Below are positions 4,769 to 5,925 of a stretch of 5,925 nt of DNA, piece by piece. The position numbers and the translations under genes are program-made. Every line of letters begins with the position of its first letter. The first letter of the stretch is position 1. The notes under the pieces were generated by a model. It was not told the origin of the DNA, did not search any database, and was given only the letters and a program-made list of their open reading frames with translations. Source of the DNA: Streptomyces lilacinus (GTDB lineage Bacteria > Actinomycetota > Actinomycetes > Streptomycetales > Streptomycetaceae); contig KL569506.1 in NCBI GenBank assembly GCA_000715685.1, forward strand, positions 35,416 to 41,340, read 5' to 3'.

Positions 4769-5732
4769 GCCGCTGAGGGAGTCCGCCGGCGGCGAGGCGC
4801 CGCGGGAGGCCAGGTCCCAGGCGACCGACGGGACGGCCGGGCCGGACGACGACGCGCGCACGGAGAAGCCCGAGAGCGGTGCCGGGCAGGACGGCGGCCG
4901 TGGCCGCCGCGACGAGTCGCGGAAGCAGCGGTCCTTCTGGAAGGAGCTGCCGCTCCTCATCGGCATCGCCCTGCTGCTCGCGTTCCTCATCAAGATGTTC
5001 CTCGTGCAGGCGTTCTCCATCCCGTCCGAGTCGATGCAGAACACCCTGCAGCGCGGCGACCGGGTGCTGGTGGACAAGCTCACGCCGTGGTTCGGCTCCA
5101 AGCCCGAGCGCGGCGAGGTCGTCGTCTTCCACGATCCGGGAGGCTGGCTGGGCGAGACCCCGGCCGCCGAGCAGGGACCGGTGGCCAACGGCGTCCAGAC
5201 GGTGCTGAGCAAGATCGGCCTGATGCCCTCGGCCGATGAGAAGGACCTGATCAAGCGGGTCATCGCGGTCGGCGGCGACACGGTCGAGTGCAAGGGCAAC
5301 ACCGAGCCCGTCACGGTCAACGGCAAGCCGCTGAACGAGCCCTACATCTTCCCCGGCAACACCCCCTGCGGCGACAAGCCGTTCGGCCCGATCAAGGTGC
5401 CCAAGGGCCGGATCTGGGTGATGGGCGACCACCGTCAGGACTCGCTGGACTCGCGGTACCACCAGGAGCTGGACCGCTTCCAGGGCACGGTCTCGGAGGA
5501 CGAGGTCGTCGGGCGCGCGATCGTCGTCGCCTGGCCGCTGAACCGCTGGTCCACCCTGCCCGTTCCGTCGACCTTCGACCAGCCGGGCCTGAGCGCGGCC
5601 GCCGCGGCGGCGCCGTCGGCGCTCGGCCTCGCGGGCGCGGTGCCGCTGGTGCTGTGGCGCCGGCGCCGGATCCTGCGCAAGGACGCCGAGGCGCTGCGTC
5701 TTGCGAGCGAGACGGCGGAGCCGAAGGGCTGA
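4698..5732 (+). CDS. sipY: Type I signal peptidase, SipY type
   Basis: A 344-aa signal peptidase. A long hydrophilic, charged cytoplasmic region (1-82) precedes membrane segment 1 at about 84-107. The catalytic boxes are PSESM with nucleophile S112, GDRVLVDKL (120-128), KRVIAVGGD with base K186, and GDHRQDSLDSR (243-253). A clear second membrane segment (about 298-320, Ala/Leu/Val-rich) is followed by RRRR, so both ends should face the cytoplasm; such a C-terminal anchor is a reported peculiarity of Streptomyces signal peptidases. Instead of the CC pair of SipW/SipX it has two separated cysteines, C198 and C224, which could form a disulfide. From the S. lividans literature as I recall it, SipY is the major signal peptidase. 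Start GTG 4698 is chosen for its Shine-Dalgarno; GTG 4692 is possible. The first 71 bases overlap the end of sipX in another frame. Confidence 0.95.
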   Translation: MGDLAVGARSGHGEPERRPGRTDEPLRESAGGEAPREARSQATDGTAGPDDDARTEKPESGAGQDGGRGRRDESRKQRSFWKELPLLIGIALLLAFLIKMFLVQAFSIPSESMQNTLQRGDRVLVDKLTPWFGSKPERGEVVVFHDPGGWLGETPAAEQGPVANGVQTVLSKIGLMPSADEKDLIKRVIAVGGDTVECKGNTEPVTVNGKPLNEPYIFPGNTPCGDKPFGPIKVPKGRIWVMGDHRQDSLDSRYHQELDRFQGTVSEDEVVGRAIVVAWPLNRWSTLPVPSTFDQPGLSAAAAAAPSALGLAGAVPLVLWRRRRILRKDAEALRLASETAEPKG

Positions 5733-5758
5733 CCGTCGTCGGTACCGCCGGGTAGGGT
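5729..5758 (+). promoter_or_regulatory. sipZ promoter overlapping the sipY stop
   Basis: CTGACC (5729-5734, 4/6 to TTGACR) and TAGGGT (5753-5758, perfect match to TAGRRT) are separated by 18 bases, a typical Streptomyces housekeeping promoter. The -35 includes the sipY stop codon. Transcription would begin near 5765, about 65 bases before the sipZ ATG. This agrees with the published S. lividans arrangement, in which sipZ heads a separate operon from sipW-sipX-sipY. Confidence 0.65.
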
Positions 5759-5775
5759 GCGAGCACAGAGCACCC
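5755..5775. repeat. Short inverted repeat spanning the sipZ -10 and start region
   Basis: GGGTGC (5755-5760) and GCACCC (5770-5775) are exact reverse complements with a 9-base spacer. The repeat overlaps the end of the -10 box and the expected transcription start, so it could be an operator. It is short and may be due to chance. Confidence 0.3.
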
Positions 5776-5831
5776 GGAGGCGTGTGCGCCCCGGCTGCCC
5801 AGCGGATTTCCTGATCGGGCGGGGGACGGCG

Positions 5832-5925
5832 ATGAGCACGGCGAGCGGAGCGGGACGCGACGGCCACGGCCGCGCGGGCAGTGTGCTGTCCGGGCTGGCC
5901 GTGGCCGTCGGCTGTGTGCTCTTCC
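5832..5925 (+). CDS. sipZ: Type I signal peptidase, SipZ type (5' part only)
   Basis: Only the first 31 codons lie in the window: a hydrophilic start (MSTASGAGRDGHGRAG) followed by the beginning of a hydrophobic segment (VLSGLAVAVGCVLF), the expected N-terminal membrane anchor. The catalytic boxes are beyond the window, so the assignment rests on this topology, its own promoter and its place after sipY in the conserved cluster. ATG 5832 has a GGGGGA (5820-5825) 6 bases upstream. An in-frame GTG at 5784, 3 bases after GGAGG (5776-5780), would add 16 residues (VRPGCPADFLIGRGTA) and cannot be excluded. Confidence 0.75.
   Translation, partial: MSTASGAGRDGHGRAGSVLSGLAVAVGCVLF

Noticed and set aside
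3962..5110. Long near-identical stretches between sipX and sipY as a possible recent repeat or mobile duplication
   Set aside because: The similarity is confined to the conserved peptidase boxes, with third-position differences and divergent ends. It indicates old paralogs, and no insertion-sequence ends or target duplications are visible.

Overview
This is a high-GC actinobacterial chromosome segment, almost certainly Streptomyces. The evidence is strongly GC-biased third codon positions, GTG starts, and the gene order rpsP, KH-domain gene, rimM, trmD, rplS followed by a tandem cluster of type I signal peptidases. I know that cluster from the S. lividans/S. coelicolor literature as sipW-sipX-sipY-sipZ. 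The species cannot be fixed from the sequence.

Layout, all on the + strand. Bases 1-54 are the last codons of an unidentified upstream gene. Bases 55-220 are the promoter/leader region of the ribosomal operon. Bases 221-2382 hold rpsP (S16), khpA (KH RNA-binding protein), rimM (16S maturation factor) and trmD (tRNA m1G37 methyltransferase). A long perfect hairpin sits between khpA and rimM. Bases 2383-2511 are a leader for rplS (L19, 2512-2862), and a likely rplS promoter is embedded in the last codons of trmD. Bases 2908-5732 hold three complete paralogous signal peptidase genes. sipW and sipX overlap by 8 nt; sipX and sipY overlap by 71 nt. A fourth, sipZ, starts at 5832 behind its own good promoter and runs off the window.

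The first block builds and matures the ribosome and tRNA (S16, RimM acting on the 30S, TrmD on tRNA G37, L19 on the 50S, KhpA on RNA). The second block removes signal peptides from secreted proteins at the membrane; the multiplicity fits the heavy secretion load of Streptomyces. All three complete peptidases keep the catalytic Ser and Lys and have one N-terminal membrane anchor. SipY also has a clear C-terminal anchor, SipX a short and degenerate one, and SipW none.

I see no mobile element, CRISPR array, tRNA or rRNA gene, and no undescribed multi-gene system. The points most worth a second look are regulatory: a promoter betrayed by rare codons at the end of trmD, a near-leaderless sipW start framed by an inverted repeat, and the sipX-sipY junction, where codon bias breaks and promoter-like and palindromic elements appear.
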